Source of the DNA: Tindallia californiensis
GTDB taxonomy: Bacteria > Bacillota > Clostridia > Peptostreptococcales > Tindalliaceae
Length of the DNA stretch: 64,000 bases
Direction of reading: 5' to 3'
Assembly: GCF_900107405.1 (NCBI RefSeq)
Contig: NZ_FNPV01000003.1
Span: 289,580 to 353,579 of the forward strand
In this document: positions 1-8,697 of the stretch, piece after piece
Layout: every line of letters begins with the position of its first letter
How positions within the stretch are numbered: position 1 is the stretch's first letter
Position numbers and translations under genes: made by a program
The notes under the pieces: generated by a model
What the model was told of the DNA's origin: nothing
What the model saw: only the letters and a program-made list of their open reading frames with translations
Databases searched by the model: none

Positions 1-1
1 G

Positions 2-586
2 ATCGGTTGCCCGGGAGAAAAAGAACTTACCGGAAAAGGTGTTTCTTACTGTGCTACCTGCGATGCCGATTTTTTTGAAGGCTTAGAAATATTTGTGGTT
101 GGTGGAGGCGACACCGCCGTAGAAGAAGCTATTTTCCTGGCAAAATTTGCACGAAAAGTAACCATTGTTCATCGCAGAGATGAATTGAGGGCCGCTAAAT
201 ACCTTCAAGAAAAAGTCTTTGAACATCCTAAAATTGAAATCATGTGGAACTCGGTTATTGTGGACATTAAAGGAGATGGCCTTGTTGAGTCGGCTGTTTT
301 CCATAACCGCGAGACCGGAGAAACCACTGAAATTAAAGCCGATGAAGATGACGGAACCTTTGGTATTTTTGTCCTGGTTGGATACGAACCGGTAACAGAA
401 GTATTTAAGGGTTGTATTGATACGGATGAAAGTGGTTACATTATTGCTGATTCCCGCATGCGAACCAATGTGGAAGGCGTTTTTGCCGCCGGTGATGTTC
501 GGGTTAAAACCCTGCGACAAGTTGTAACCGCCACCGCCGACGGAGCCATCGCCGCTGTAGAAGCCGAAAAATACCTGGGAGAGTGA
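2..586 (+). CDS. trxB: Thioredoxin reductase, 3' part (5' end outside window)
   Basis: FAD/NADPH-dependent thioredoxin reductase, which passes electrons from NADPH to thioredoxin in the cytoplasm. The frame is open from the window edge, so the N-terminal FAD-binding part is missing; about 194 residues remain of a usual 300-320. Visible are the redox-active CATC disulfide (nt 50-61), the NADPH-fold glycine motif GGGDTAVEEA, the phosphate-binding HRRDELRA motif, and the C-terminal FAD motif GVFAAGDVR followed by a QVVTATADGAIAA helix, all typical of TrxB. Its stop codon lies just before the next gene, so the two are probably cotranscribed. In glycine- and amino-acid-fermenting Clostridia, TrxB also feeds reductases such as glycine reductase, but nothing here shows that. 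Confidence 0.95.
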   Translation: MGCPGEKELTGKGVSYCATCDADFFEGLEIFVVGGGDTAVEEAIFLAKFARKVTIVHRRDELRAAKYLQEKVFEHPKIEIMWNSVIVDIKGDGLVESAVFHNRETGETTEIKADEDDGTFGIFVLVGYEPVTEVFKGCIDTDESGYIIADSRMRTNVEGVFAAGDVRVKTLRQVVTATADGAIAAVEAEKYLGE

Positions 587-591
587 TCTCG

Positions 592-1737
592 TTGAAAAAT
601 AAGCAATTGGTAATGATTCCTGGCCCCACTCCAGTAACCCGCTCCATCCAAAATCAAATGGGCAGAGAGGTTGCGGCTTTCGGAGACCCGGACTTTATCA
701 GCGATTATAAGGAACTGATCCACGATCTAAAGGTTTTATGGAAAACAGAAGGTGAAGTATTTGTTGTTGCCGGTACTGGTACAATGGCCATGGAAATGGC
801 CATTGCCAACACCCTCCAAAAAGACGATCATTTGTTGATTGTTTCTCATGGTTTTTTTGGAGACCGTTTTATCGATATCTGTGAAAGAAAAGGCATTCAT
901 GTTGATGTGCTTTCCAGTGAGTGGGGACAAATCGTTCCGATTGAAGTTATTGAACAAAAACTGATGGAAAAAAAATATCAGGCAGTCACCGTCACCCATG
1001 TAGACACTTCTACCGGCGTTAAAGCTCCTGTAGAAGATATCGGGAACCTTGTAAAGTCTTTTGACGATACCCTGTTTATTGTTGACGGTGTTTGCTCAAC
1101 TGCCGGAGAACAAGAGTATGTGGATGAAATGAATATTGATATCCTTCTAACCGGCACACAAAAGGCCTTTGGCGTGCCGCCCGGTCTGGCCATTCTCTGG
1201 GCTGGCCCTAAAGCCATGGAAAGACGAAAAAAGATAGGTAGCATCCCTGAGTACTATATTGATTTCGAAAAGTGGCTCCCCATCATGCATGATCCGTCCA
1301 AGTATTTTGCTACCCCTGCTGTTAATATGATATGGGCGCTGGCAGAATCGGTTAATCAAATAAAGCGTGAAGGCTTAGAAAAACGCTATGCCCGGCACAA
1401 AAAAGTCGGACATGCCATGCAACTGGCTCTTGAAGGAATTGGGTTTTCCATCCTAGCTGAAAAAGAGCATCGAGCTTCCACCCTTTCTAATGTTCTTTAT
1501 CCCGAAGGGATGGATGATGCCAGTTTCCGAAAACTTCTTTACCAGGAAGGCGTGATGGTTGCCGGTGGTTTAGGTATCTATGCAGGAAAAATGTTTCGAT
1601 TGGGACATATGGGAAATGTGGATATGCACGATTTAGTCGCTACGCTGGCTGCTATTGAGCGTGCCCTCCATCATTCCGGTCAGTCCGTTGATTTTGGTAA
1701 AAGTGTCGGTATTTTCTTATCAGAAATGCTTTCATAA
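592..1737 (+). CDS. PLP-dependent class V aminotransferase (alanine/serine-glyoxylate, PucG-like)
   Basis: Fold-type I PLP aminotransferase of the alanine-glyoxylate / serine-pyruvate / PucG family; the substrate pair cannot be fixed from sequence. It has the family N-terminus (LVMIPGPTPV), the PLP aspartate in IVDGV and the Schiff-base lysine in GTQKAFGVPPGL (about residue 191). Length (about 381 aa) is normal. A GTG at 583 overlaps the trxB stop but would sit on top of the ribosome site. TTG at 592, five bases after GGAGAGTGA, has correct spacing and gives the usual family start, so I chose it. The gene is tightly coupled to thioredoxin reductase. Likely roles are glyoxylate/glycine or serine interconversion in amino-acid fermentation. 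Confidence 0.85.
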   Translation: MKNKQLVMIPGPTPVTRSIQNQMGREVAAFGDPDFISDYKELIHDLKVLWKTEGEVFVVAGTGTMAMEMAIANTLQKDDHLLIVSHGFFGDRFIDICERKGIHVDVLSSEWGQIVPIEVIEQKLMEKKYQAVTVTHVDTSTGVKAPVEDIGNLVKSFDDTLFIVDGVCSTAGEQEYVDEMNIDILLTGTQKAFGVPPGLAILWAGPKAMERRKKIGSIPEYYIDFEKWLPIMHDPSKYFATPAVNMIWALAESVNQIKREGLEKRYARHKKVGHAMQLALEGIGFSILAEKEHRASTLSNVLYPEGMDDASFRKLLYQEGVMVAGGLGIYAGKMFRLGHMGNVDMHDLVATLAAIERALHHSGQSVDFGKSVGIFLSEMLS

Positions 1738-1784
1738 GGCTTTTTTCCAAAGGATTTACCAAACCTTTCAGGGAGGCTGAAACC

Positions 1785-2861
1785 GTGCCAGAAAAAATCC
1801 ATTGGAAGCAAGTATTTGTATCCGGCGGCGCCATTGTAGGATCAATGGTTGGCGCCGGTTTTGCTTCCGGTCAGGAAGTCATGCAGTTTTTTACTCACTT
1901 AGGCTTTATCCATAGCATTTATGCCGGTCTTCTTTCCATGATTTTACTGTCCTGGATCTTTATGACGATTCTAGAAGATGGCCGAATACATCAATTTCCT
2001 AATGCCAACGCTATCTTCTCCCATTATTGCGGAAGAAAAATTGGCTTTTTTTTCGAATGGTTTGTCCCGATTCTCATGTTAATGGTTTTTTCTATGATGA
2101 TTTCCGCTGCCGGCGCTACTTTTCATGAGCACTATGGTTTGCATCCGTCTTTTGGCCGGGTCATGGTCGCTCTCTCTACGTTAGCCACGGTTTTACTTGG
2201 AATTAAAGGATTGGTTCGTATTGTAGGCTCTATTGCTCCTGCTTTTATCTGCCTTACCATTTTAATGAGCTTGTCCAGTATTATTGCAAATCCGGAAGGC
2301 ATTAAATCTTCCGGTCAGACATTAATGTCTATCGATGTTCCCAATGCTTATGATCACTGGTTTATCTCAGGCTTTATGTACGCCTCTTTTCTGATGGTCG
2401 GATTTATGCCTTTCACTACCGAGATTGGAAAACAGGCCAACAATAAAAAAGAGACTGTTTTAGGCGGCTTGTTTGGCGGAATCTTTTTCTTAACCGGTGC
2501 CATGATTTTGAGTACCGGCTTGCTGGTGGTCATTGAGCAAGTCTATTACCGCCAGATTCCTTCTCTGGCAATGGCTTCCGCCAGCCTTCCCTTATTGGCC
2601 TCTATCTTTGCTTTTTTGATGGTGGCCGGCATTTATACCGCGTCTGTATCCATGCTTTGGACTTCTGTTAACCGTATTGAAAGAAATGAACAATGTGTCC
2701 GTTATCGAAAAGTGGCTGTTTTTATGACCATTTTCGCTTTCATCGGCGGCCAACTTCCTTTTGCCACCATGGTAAGCCTTATTTACCCAACCATTGGTTA
2801 TCTGGGCCTTATTCTCATTAGTGGCATGATTTATACAAAAATAAAAGAAGTCCTGCCGTGA
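1785..2861 (+). CDS. YkvI-family membrane transporter
   Basis: Integral membrane protein of 358 aa resembling Bacillus YkvI, a LeuT-fold/APC-superfamily group of unknown substrate. The first helix carries the family's small-residue-rich segment GSMVGAGFASGQEV, the region that in LeuT-fold carriers forms the unwound substrate site. About ten hydrophobic segments can be seen. The start is GTG with GGGAGG nine bases upstream. It lies 47 nt after the aminotransferase and may be cotranscribed with it, which would suggest amino-acid or Na+-coupled transport; that is inference. A terminator hairpin overlaps its last codons. Confidence 0.8.
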   Translation: MPEKIHWKQVFVSGGAIVGSMVGAGFASGQEVMQFFTHLGFIHSIYAGLLSMILLSWIFMTILEDGRIHQFPNANAIFSHYCGRKIGFFFEWFVPILMLMVFSMMISAAGATFHEHYGLHPSFGRVMVALSTLATVLLGIKGLVRIVGSIAPAFICLTILMSLSSIIANPEGIKSSGQTLMSIDVPNAYDHWFISGFMYASFLMVGFMPFTTEIGKQANNKKETVLGGLFGGIFFLTGAMILSTGLLVVIEQVYYRQIPSLAMASASLPLLASIFAFLMVAGIYTASVSMLWTSVNRIERNEQCVRYRKVAVFMTIFAFIGGQLPFATMVSLIYPTIGYLGLILISGMIYTKIKEVLP

Positions 2862-2900
2862 CCGTTATTACAACAGTCAGCAGGACTTTTTCTTTTTTTA
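2848..2900 (+). terminator. Rho-independent terminator after the YkvI gene
   Basis: The inverted repeat AAGTCCTGC (2848-2856) / GCAGGACTT (2880-2888) is followed by a T-rich run (TTTTTCTTTTTTT). It overlaps the stop codon of the YkvI gene and separates it from the convergent HD-domain gene. Confidence 0.85.
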
Positions 2901-3467
2901 TAGCCCTAAGGTTTCTCCGATTTCTTGCATGGCTTCCAAAGAAAGAGCTGCAAAATCCGGAAAAGCAATACCTGTTTTTTCAATACTCCGCATCGCATCC
3001 CGATCAGCTCCGGCGGCAAAACGTGTTTCTTTCATTCTCTTCGTGATGGATTTAGGTTTCACGCTATTTATCTTTTTATCCGGATATACAAAGGTAATCG
3101 CTGTAATAAATCCAGTAATAGGGTCGGCTGCATAAAGTGCCCGATCCATGGTATTCTCCACCTTTATCCCTGTTGCTTTGTTATGAGCCTGAATAGAATG
3201 ATAAATCTCCTCATCCCCTAGTCCCTCTTCCTGCAGGATTTTAACTGTCTTGGGACCATGAAGATGGTTTTCCCCATTCTTGTAGTCCACTAAATCCGCA
3301 TCTAAGTCATGTACCAGTCCAGCAAAAGCCCATCGTTCCACATTTTCCGGATCCAGTTTTTTTGCCAGCGCTCTCATAACAGCTTCCACGGCATAAGAGT
3401 GTTTCAATAAGTGTTCTGTCTCCAGATGTTTCTCTAAAAGCGCTATGGCTTTATCCCGGTCATACAT
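2898..3467 (-). CDS. HD-domain protein (HDIG-type putative hydrolase)
   Basis: Small cytoplasmic HD-superfamily protein of 189 aa. The metal-binding pattern is visible: a first histidine in LLKHS (about residue 23), the HD doublet in GLVHDLDAD (about 53-54), further histidines around HSIQAH, and a late aspartate in AADPITG. Proteins of this size and pattern are commonly annotated as HDIG-domain or putative phosphohydrolases; no substrate can be assigned. It is a single gene, convergent with the YkvI gene, with an upstream intergenic region of about 100 nt. Confidence 0.75.
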   Translation of the reverse strand: MYDRDKAIALLEKHLETEHLLKHSYAVEAVMRALAKKLDPENVERWAFAGLVHDLDADLVDYKNGENHLHGPKTVKILQEEGLGDEEIYHSIQAHNKATGIKVENTMDRALYAADPITGFITAITFVYPDKKINSVKPKSITKRMKETRFAAGADRDAMRSIEKTGIAFPDFAALSLEAMQEIGETLGL

Positions 3468-3574
3468 AATATCCCTCCATTGTTTTATCAGCTATGAACT
3501 ATGAACCATAGTATACGCTTTCCCTCTCCATTCGTCAAACCCTAAAATCATACAAGGGAATCCTTTTTTGTTCA

Positions 3575-3808
3575 TCATAAGATTTTTTCTAAAAAATCTT
3601 CAACCTCTTCTTCTCCCAGGGAGTATACTTCTCCATCGTCAATCTGGACAGATACCGCCTTTGTACAATGACCTAAACAAAAAGCAGCCTTCACATGAAT
3701 CTGCTCCTGCAGGTTTTTTTCTTCCACTAGTTGCTGAAAGCGATTCACTACCTGGTAGGCTCCCTTTAAATGACAGGCGCTACCAATACAAACATGGATG
3801 GTTTTCAT
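3575..3808 (-). CDS. Thioredoxin-like [2Fe-2S] ferredoxin-domain protein (NuoE/HndA-like, 77 aa)
   Basis: Short protein equal to the thioredoxin-like [2Fe-2S] domain of NuoE/HndA. The four cluster cysteines are spaced as expected: C7-x4-C12 and C44-x3-C48. It has only the cluster domain, not the N-terminal helical bundle of full NuoE, so it is an electron-transfer or redox-sensing module rather than a complex I subunit. It is the last gene of the operon with the sensory hydrogenase and the PP2C phosphatase. That arrangement is known for sensory (HydS-type) [FeFe] hydrogenases in Clostridia. It may carry electrons to or from the sensor. Confidence 0.85.
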   Translation of the reverse strand: MKTIHVCIGSACHLKGAYQVVNRFQQLVEEKNLQEQIHVKAAFCLGHCTKAVSVQIDDGEVYSLGEEEVEDFLEKIL

Positions 3809-3834
3809 GAAAAATCCCCTTTCGTTTTTGCATG

Positions 3835-5007
3835 CTAGTAGTACTGTACCGTTACTTTCTTACCTAGCGTTTCGAGAAACTCTTTGATTTTTCTGATGAC
3901 TTGTAGTTTTATGCTTAAATCTTTTGGCAAATCCGGATTTTGGTGAGCCGGATTGATAGCCTGGCCCACATAAAAACATACATGGGTACAGTCATTGATC
4001 AGCATTTTTGTCAAAAGGTAGGCTCCATCCTCTTTCCCCTTCTGATGAACCCCCAGATCTAAGGAAATGCGGTTAACGTATTGTTCTAAGTTTTCCAGTA
4101 CACAACTCAGCGTAATAACCCCTTCTGTGACCAGATCAAGAACCTGACTTTTTCCGATCGGCGGCACTTGCTCTGTACCTGTTTCCAGCAGAACTTCTAT
4201 CTCTTCTCCCAGTTCCCGACTGGCAATATTAGCTGCCGTACCACCACAAACCACTTTCACTCCTCTGCCAGCTAGAAAATCCTGCATTAACCGCGAATCA
4301 TCCTCTTTCTTTTCCGGCGGACCAGCAAAAATACTGACAATCTCCGGCTCGCGGATCTTAATAGAAACCACCGTCGTATCGTCTCCAGGTTTTTTCTCAT
4401 ATAAATCAATACAAGTATTCATTAGTCTATTCGTAATGCCCTTGGCGGTTTTTTCCAACTGAGCATGCTTTAATAAAAAATGTAATACATTATCCCATTG
4501 CCACCCCAGGTTAAGAACTCCACCTACGCCAGCATGAATAACCCCGTCACTGACAATCGTAATGCTGTCACCTTCCATCACTTCAAACTCACTTTCCAAT
4601 ATTTTTTTCCCATGAATAATTCTTTCTTTTTTAGAAATATCCAATTCTCTGTTGTTTCTTATATAAAATAACGGTGGATTATCATACTCTACCAACTGAG
4701 CCAGACCGCTTTTTCCAATCTTAAGAATAACAAAGGTGGAATACGCCAATTTTCGCACATGACAGACAGGTAAGGTTTTTGCAATGGTTTCAATGGTTTC
4801 GTAAATGCTGGCTCCTTCCTTCAGCATCGTACCGGCTATTTTAGTTGTCATAGTGGCTAAGATATTGGCTTTCACCCCACTCCCAAGCCCATCAGCCAAT
4901 ACAATAATAACACTGTCCTCCGTATCTACTACTTCTACTTTATCACCGCACAGTTCTTCGTTTCTTTTGTTAAGACTGTCATGAGCTAAGTCAATAAAGT
5001 AGTTCAT
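3835..5007 (-). CDS. SpoIIE/PP2C-family serine phosphatase with C-terminal extension
   Basis: PPM/SpoIIE-type protein phosphatase of 390 aa, expected to dephosphorylate a serine/threonine-phosphorylated partner. Metal-binding aspartate motifs are visible: VLADGLGSG near residue 39, SDGVIHAG, and GDDTTVV near residue 200. After this canonical domain come about 160 residues starting at SIFAGPPEKK that do not belong to the PP2C fold and contain a CGGTAANIASRELG segment. The start codon overlaps the hydrogenase stop codon as ATGA, implying translational coupling. By context it should turn the hydrogenase sensor state into a phosphorylation signal; the target is not visible in the window. Confidence 0.85.
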   Translation of the reverse strand: MNYFIDLAHDSLNKRNEELCGDKVEVVDTEDSVIIVLADGLGSGVKANILATMTTKIAGTMLKEGASIYETIETIAKTLPVCHVRKLAYSTFVILKIGKSGLAQLVEYDNPPLFYIRNNRELDISKKERIIHGKKILESEFEVMEGDSITIVSDGVIHAGVGGVLNLGWQWDNVLHFLLKHAQLEKTAKGITNRLMNTCIDLYEKKPGDDTTVVSIKIREPEIVSIFAGPPEKKEDDSRLMQDFLAGRGVKVVCGGTAANIASRELGEEIEVLLETGTEQVPPIGKSQVLDLVTEGVITLSCVLENLEQYVNRISLDLGVHQKGKEDGAYLLTKMLINDCTHVCFYVGQAINPAHQNPDLPKDLSIKLQVIRKIKEFLETLGKKVTVQYY

Positions 5008-6752
5008 CTTTCCTCCCCCCGATCACCAACCACTAGATTTTGTAGTTTCGTAAGGGTTACTTTTGTCTCTGCCGTCGTTTCTCCTAAAAGACTGGCAATT
5101 TCCTGGGCAACGCGCATTTGTTTGTCAATAACATCCTGAGCGACGTTTAATGTGTTTTCACGAACTCGTATCAGCTCTTTTTTATTTTTTTCTGCCGATG
5201 TAACGTCTGTCATAATGGCCATTAAAATACCTTCCTTGCTCAGGTATAAAATATTGACAATTAAAATCACTCCATATTGATGGTACTCTACTTGCCTTCC
5301 AATCAAATTCACCCGGGTTTCCAGTACCTCTTCAAACAAATCGCTTGGAATGATGGTACTGATGTCTCTGTCTTTAATGGCTTCTGCCCGGATCTGAAAG
5401 ATCCTTTCTGATGATGGGTTAAATTCTTTTACTTTCAAGTCTGGCCCCACCATAAAAATAGCGTTGGGGCTATTATCAAAAATAACATTTTTAAGGCTTT
5501 CTGCTTTCGCTCTCATAAAAGGAAGGCACATATTAACGTGAGAAGTTCCTCTCAGCACAGACTCCGCCTTGGCATGGCAGGTCCCATAGCCACAGGCATT
5601 ACAGTTTAACTGATCTTCTTTTCTGCTTTTCCCCATTACCATCAGGGTTTCATTTATTTCTTCCGCTGAATATTTCTCTAATTCCACTTTTTGATCATAA
5701 ATAATCTTACTTAAATCAACTTCCGGCAACGGATCCTGGTTCTCATTAAGATCTTTTTCCTTTTGCTGTTCTTGCTTTTGTTCTTCTTCCAAGGCTTTGA
5801 TTTTTCTATTATAATCGGTCATTCTTTTACGTCGGACATAGTAGCTGGTATCATCTTTAGGCATACCAGTACCGTTAATACATCCACGATCGCAGGATGC
5901 AATGCCTAAGAACAGTCCTTCTAACTCGTCATTTTCAAGACTGCGTAAAATTTCTTCGCTGTTATCTACTCCAGCGATGACGTTTTTTTCAAAGTTTTTC
6001 TTTTTACTAATTTCCATATCAATACAAAAGGGAATACAGCGGCCTTTATGAGTTCCTACAGCATCAAAGGCCATCCCTTCTAAGCTTTCCAGTTCAATAC
6101 CCTCTTCTTTCAGCCAATCTTCCAGTTCCACAAAAGTCAGAACGGCTTTTACCAATCCCCGATGCTGCATTTCTCTGGCTTCTGCCTTTTTCGCCAAGCA
6201 GGGTCCCACATATACAATATAGCTATCCGCTCCATATTTTTTTCGAAGTATTCGGCCATGAGCAATCATTGGCGAAACGATAGGAATCATATACTGACGA
6301 AGGGAAGAATGGTATTTTTCAATCAGATAATTGGTCGAAGGACAGGTGGAAGCAATAATATTCTTCTTCCCGGAGGAGCCTAAATAGTCTTCGTAGGCTT
6401 TTGCCACAACATCCCCTCCTACAGCTTCTTCTTCTACCACATCAAACCCTAATTTTTTAAGAGCCTCTACCATCTGTTCTCCATTTTCAACTCCAAAAGC
6501 AGAAGAAAAGGCTGGCGATAAACTCACCACCACTTTCTGTGGTGAAGCAATGGCTTCCTTTACATGATCAATAACATTTTTGATATGCAGTGCCCCCTGC
6601 TCGCAGGCTACATAGCACTCTCCACAGGATATACATCGATCCTGATCGATTCTGGCATGACTATCAAAAATAGAGATTGCTTTCGGCGGACAAGCCCGAA
6701 TGCATTTATAGCAATTGTTGCATTTATCCATGGAATGATTAATAAATTTCAA
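5004..6752 (-). CDS. [FeFe]-hydrogenase-like sensory protein with FeS and PAS domains (HydS type)
   Basis: 582-aa cytoplasmic protein. Domains in order: two [4Fe-4S] ferredoxin clusters (C11/14/17/21 and C40/43/46/50), an H-cluster domain with its four iron-ligand cysteines (C137 in STCPS, C185 in VGPC, C287 and C291 in SCDRGC), an extra four-cysteine FeS motif (C384, C387, C392, C409), a PAS domain (about 425-530) and a C-terminal helical tail. In catalytic hydrogenases the first H-cluster motif is TSCCP, and the first of its two adjacent cysteines relays protons. Here that position is T136, as expected for a sensor with low turnover. It leads the operon with PP2C and the [2Fe-2S] protein, behind a good promoter. 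It likely senses H2 or redox state. Confidence 0.9.
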   Translation of the reverse strand: MKFINHSMDKCNNCYKCIRACPPKAISIFDSHARIDQDRCISCGECYVACEQGALHIKNVIDHVKEAIASPQKVVVSLSPAFSSAFGVENGEQMVEALKKLGFDVVEEEAVGGDVVAKAYEDYLGSSGKKNIIASTCPSTNYLIEKYHSSLRQYMIPIVSPMIAHGRILRKKYGADSYIVYVGPCLAKKAEAREMQHRGLVKAVLTFVELEDWLKEEGIELESLEGMAFDAVGTHKGRCIPFCIDMEISKKKNFEKNVIAGVDNSEEILRSLENDELEGLFLGIASCDRGCINGTGMPKDDTSYYVRRKRMTDYNRKIKALEEEQKQEQQKEKDLNENQDPLPEVDLSKIIYDQKVELEKYSAEEINETLMVMGKSRKEDQLNCNACGYGTCHAKAESVLRGTSHVNMCLPFMRAKAESLKNVIFDNSPNAIFMVGPDLKVKEFNPSSERIFQIRAEAIKDRDISTIIPSDLFEEVLETRVNLIGRQVEYHQYGVILIVNILYLSKEGILMAIMTDVTSAEKNKKELIRVRENTLNVAQDVIDKQMRVAQEIASLLGETTAETKVTLTKLQNLVVGDRGEER

Positions 6753-6805
6753 TGCGCCACCCCTTACCTTCTAAAATATTCGTTATTTAATTAACAGCCA
6801 CTTTC

Positions 6806-6834
6806 ATTATACCTCAATAACCTTTGCTTTCCAA
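6806..6834 (-). promoter_or_regulatory. Sigma-A promoter of the sensory hydrogenase operon
   Basis: On the minus strand TTGGAA (6829-6834) and TATAAT (6806-6811) are separated by exactly 17 bases, about 55 bases upstream of the hydrogenase-like gene start. The -10 box is a perfect match and the -35 a four-of-six match. Confidence 0.7.
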
Positions 6835-6862
6835 CGCTTAAATACTTATTTTTCCTATAACA

Positions 6863-6893
6863 AAACCCCCAACAACGTTGGGGGTTTATCATT
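6863..6893 (-). terminator. Terminator of the glutamate aminomutase gene
   Basis: Perfect 11-bp inverted repeat AAACCCCCAAC (6863-6873) / GTTGGGGGTTT (6877-6887) just past the aminomutase stop codon. The T-run on the minus strand is short (TTTTGTT), so it may be moderately efficient. Confidence 0.75.
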
Positions 6894-6901
6894 AGATTTC
6901 C

Positions 6902-8176
6902 TTAAATTAACTCTCGGATATCTTTCGTTTCGTGATTCTCGTACTCCATTACTTTTCCTTCCCAGGTACGAATGGTAATATAGTCTTTTCCTCTTGATAC
7001 CAAGTAATCTGGGAACAGAGGCGTTTTCCCCTGACCTTTAGGCGCATTAAGAATAAAGGTAGGAATTGCCATGCCGGAAGTATATCCTCTTAAGTATTCC
7101 ATAATCTCTAAACCATCATCAATGGATGTATTAAAATGAGTTGTTCCCGCTACATGCTTGGCATGGAAGATATAGTAAGGTCTTACCCGGCATTTAAGCA
7201 ACTCATGATTTAGTACCCGCATAACGTATTTATCGTTATTCACTCCATTTAACAATACAGCCTGATTCCCTAAAGGAACTCCGGCTTTTGCCAGTTTTTC
7301 GCAGGCTTCTTTTGCCTCTTCACTAATTTCGGCTGGATGATTAAAGTGAGTATTGATATATACGGGATGATATTTTTCAATCATGGCACAGAACTCATCT
7401 GTAATTCTTTGTGGCATAGTTACCAACGTGCGGCTTCCTAAGCGAACGTATTCCACATGTGGAATTTCTTTTAGTTGCTTTAAGATCCACTCCAGTGTTT
7501 CATCTGTTAAGCAAAGAGAATCTCCACCTGTGATCAAAACGTCTCTGATTTCTGGACACTCTCTAATATAATCAATTGATTCCTGCAAAGCACTTCGGCT
7601 TCTAGGTACATCTTCTTCTCCAATATTTCTTCTTCTTTGGCAGTGTCGACAATACATGGCACATTCGTTCGTAACATTAATAATCAGCCGATCCGGATAA
7701 CGTCTTGTAATGCTTCCTGCTGGATTTGTAAACTCTTCTCCCATCGGATCAAAGTCATGACAGGGATCTTCCAGTTCACTGTGTACCGGTATTGCCATTA
7801 ATCGAACCGGATCAAATCGATCGTCCGGATCCATCAAGCTAAGGTAATAAGGCGAAACGGCCCAACGGAACTTTTTCCCTACTTCTCTAATTTCTTTTTT
7901 TTCTATATCCGTTAAGTTAAGAATTTTACCGAGGAGTTCCACATCCGAAACGCGGTTTTCTGTCTGCCAACGATAGTCTTTCCACTGTTCTTCTGTAGCA
8001 CCTAGTACTTTCATAATTTTTTCTTTGCGTTGACGGATCGTGTCCTTCATTTCCAGTCCTTTTGGAATTTCTTCCCTTGCCTTCAGATAGTCATCGATTC
8101 GGCTTTTCAGCTCATCAGCTCTCTGAAGCGAGATTTCCCGTTTACTGTTTTCCATTTTTAAACAACCTTGATCCAT
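6902..8176 (-). CDS. eam: Glutamate 2,3-aminomutase (radical SAM, PLP)
   Basis: Radical-SAM aminomutase of the KamA family, here predicted to convert L-glutamate to L-beta-glutamate. The cluster motif is CAMYCRHC (Cys 172/176/179 from the chosen start), and the PLP lysine is in GQGKTPLFPDY. The residues that in lysine 2,3-aminomutase are two aspartates binding the lysine epsilon-amino group are replaced by Lys (HAKHVAG) and Asn (NAPKGQG), 37 residues apart. This is the published glutamate-enzyme signature. An ATG at 8212 is possible, but ATG at 8176 has AAAGG at proper spacing and was chosen (424 aa). Monocistronic, with its own terminator. Beta-glutamate is a compatible solute, which fits a salt-adapted anaerobe. 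Confidence 0.85.
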   Translation of the reverse strand: MDQGCLKMENSKREISLQRADELKSRIDDYLKAREEIPKGLEMKDTIRQRKEKIMKVLGATEEQWKDYRWQTENRVSDVELLGKILNLTDIEKKEIREVGKKFRWAVSPYYLSLMDPDDRFDPVRLMAIPVHSELEDPCHDFDPMGEEFTNPAGSITRRYPDRLIINVTNECAMYCRHCQRRRNIGEEDVPRSRSALQESIDYIRECPEIRDVLITGGDSLCLTDETLEWILKQLKEIPHVEYVRLGSRTLVTMPQRITDEFCAMIEKYHPVYINTHFNHPAEISEEAKEACEKLAKAGVPLGNQAVLLNGVNNDKYVMRVLNHELLKCRVRPYYIFHAKHVAGTTHFNTSIDDGLEIMEYLRGYTSGMAIPTFILNAPKGQGKTPLFPDYLVSRGKDYITIRTWEGKVMEYENHETKDIRELI

Positions 8177-8697
8177 TCGAAACATCCTTTCAGTATTCTT
8201 TCTCTTAACCATTTTTTGTCTTTGTTCCTTGCTTTTTTATCGTTTCCTACAAGATCATTATACCACTCCCTCTAATAAATGCAAGTATTGCGTCAAAATT
8301 TATTTTCAGTGCAATAATTTCATCATTTTATTGCTTTATTTTCATTATTGCCATTTTTCCTGCCTCTCTCAAAGAGCAAAGCTGTTATTTTGTGTATTTT
8401 CTGAATTTTTGTCTTTTTGTTCATATCGCTGGAAAATATGACGTATCTGTTTTTCTAGGCCTTACTTCATGGTATAATCATTCATATCCCTTCATTTAGA
8501 CCGAATTTCCAGAGATTCCAGCAGGCTTCTAGATATCACCAGCAGGCTTCTGCGCTACTAAAAGTTAATCCACGACGCATCGATCTAATGCCACGCATTT
8601 CACCAAAAGACAGGGATGCATGCTTTGTGGTGTTAGCATCCGATAAACAAGCTTTTTCCATAAGTATCTTACCCCATAACAGAGTAGGAGGATGCCG
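8177..8697. other. Intergenic region between eam and the DegV gene
   Basis: About 520 bases without a convincing gene. It holds an extended -10 promoter on the plus strand (TGGTATAAT, ending at 8478; no clear -35). Downstream come two copies of CCAGCAGGCTTCT (8518-8530 and 8539-8551) and a GGATGC/GCATCC hairpin (8614-8641) before the DegV ribosome site. The region therefore looks like the promoter plus a structured leader of the DegV-cyclodeaminase operon. Confidence 0.4.
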
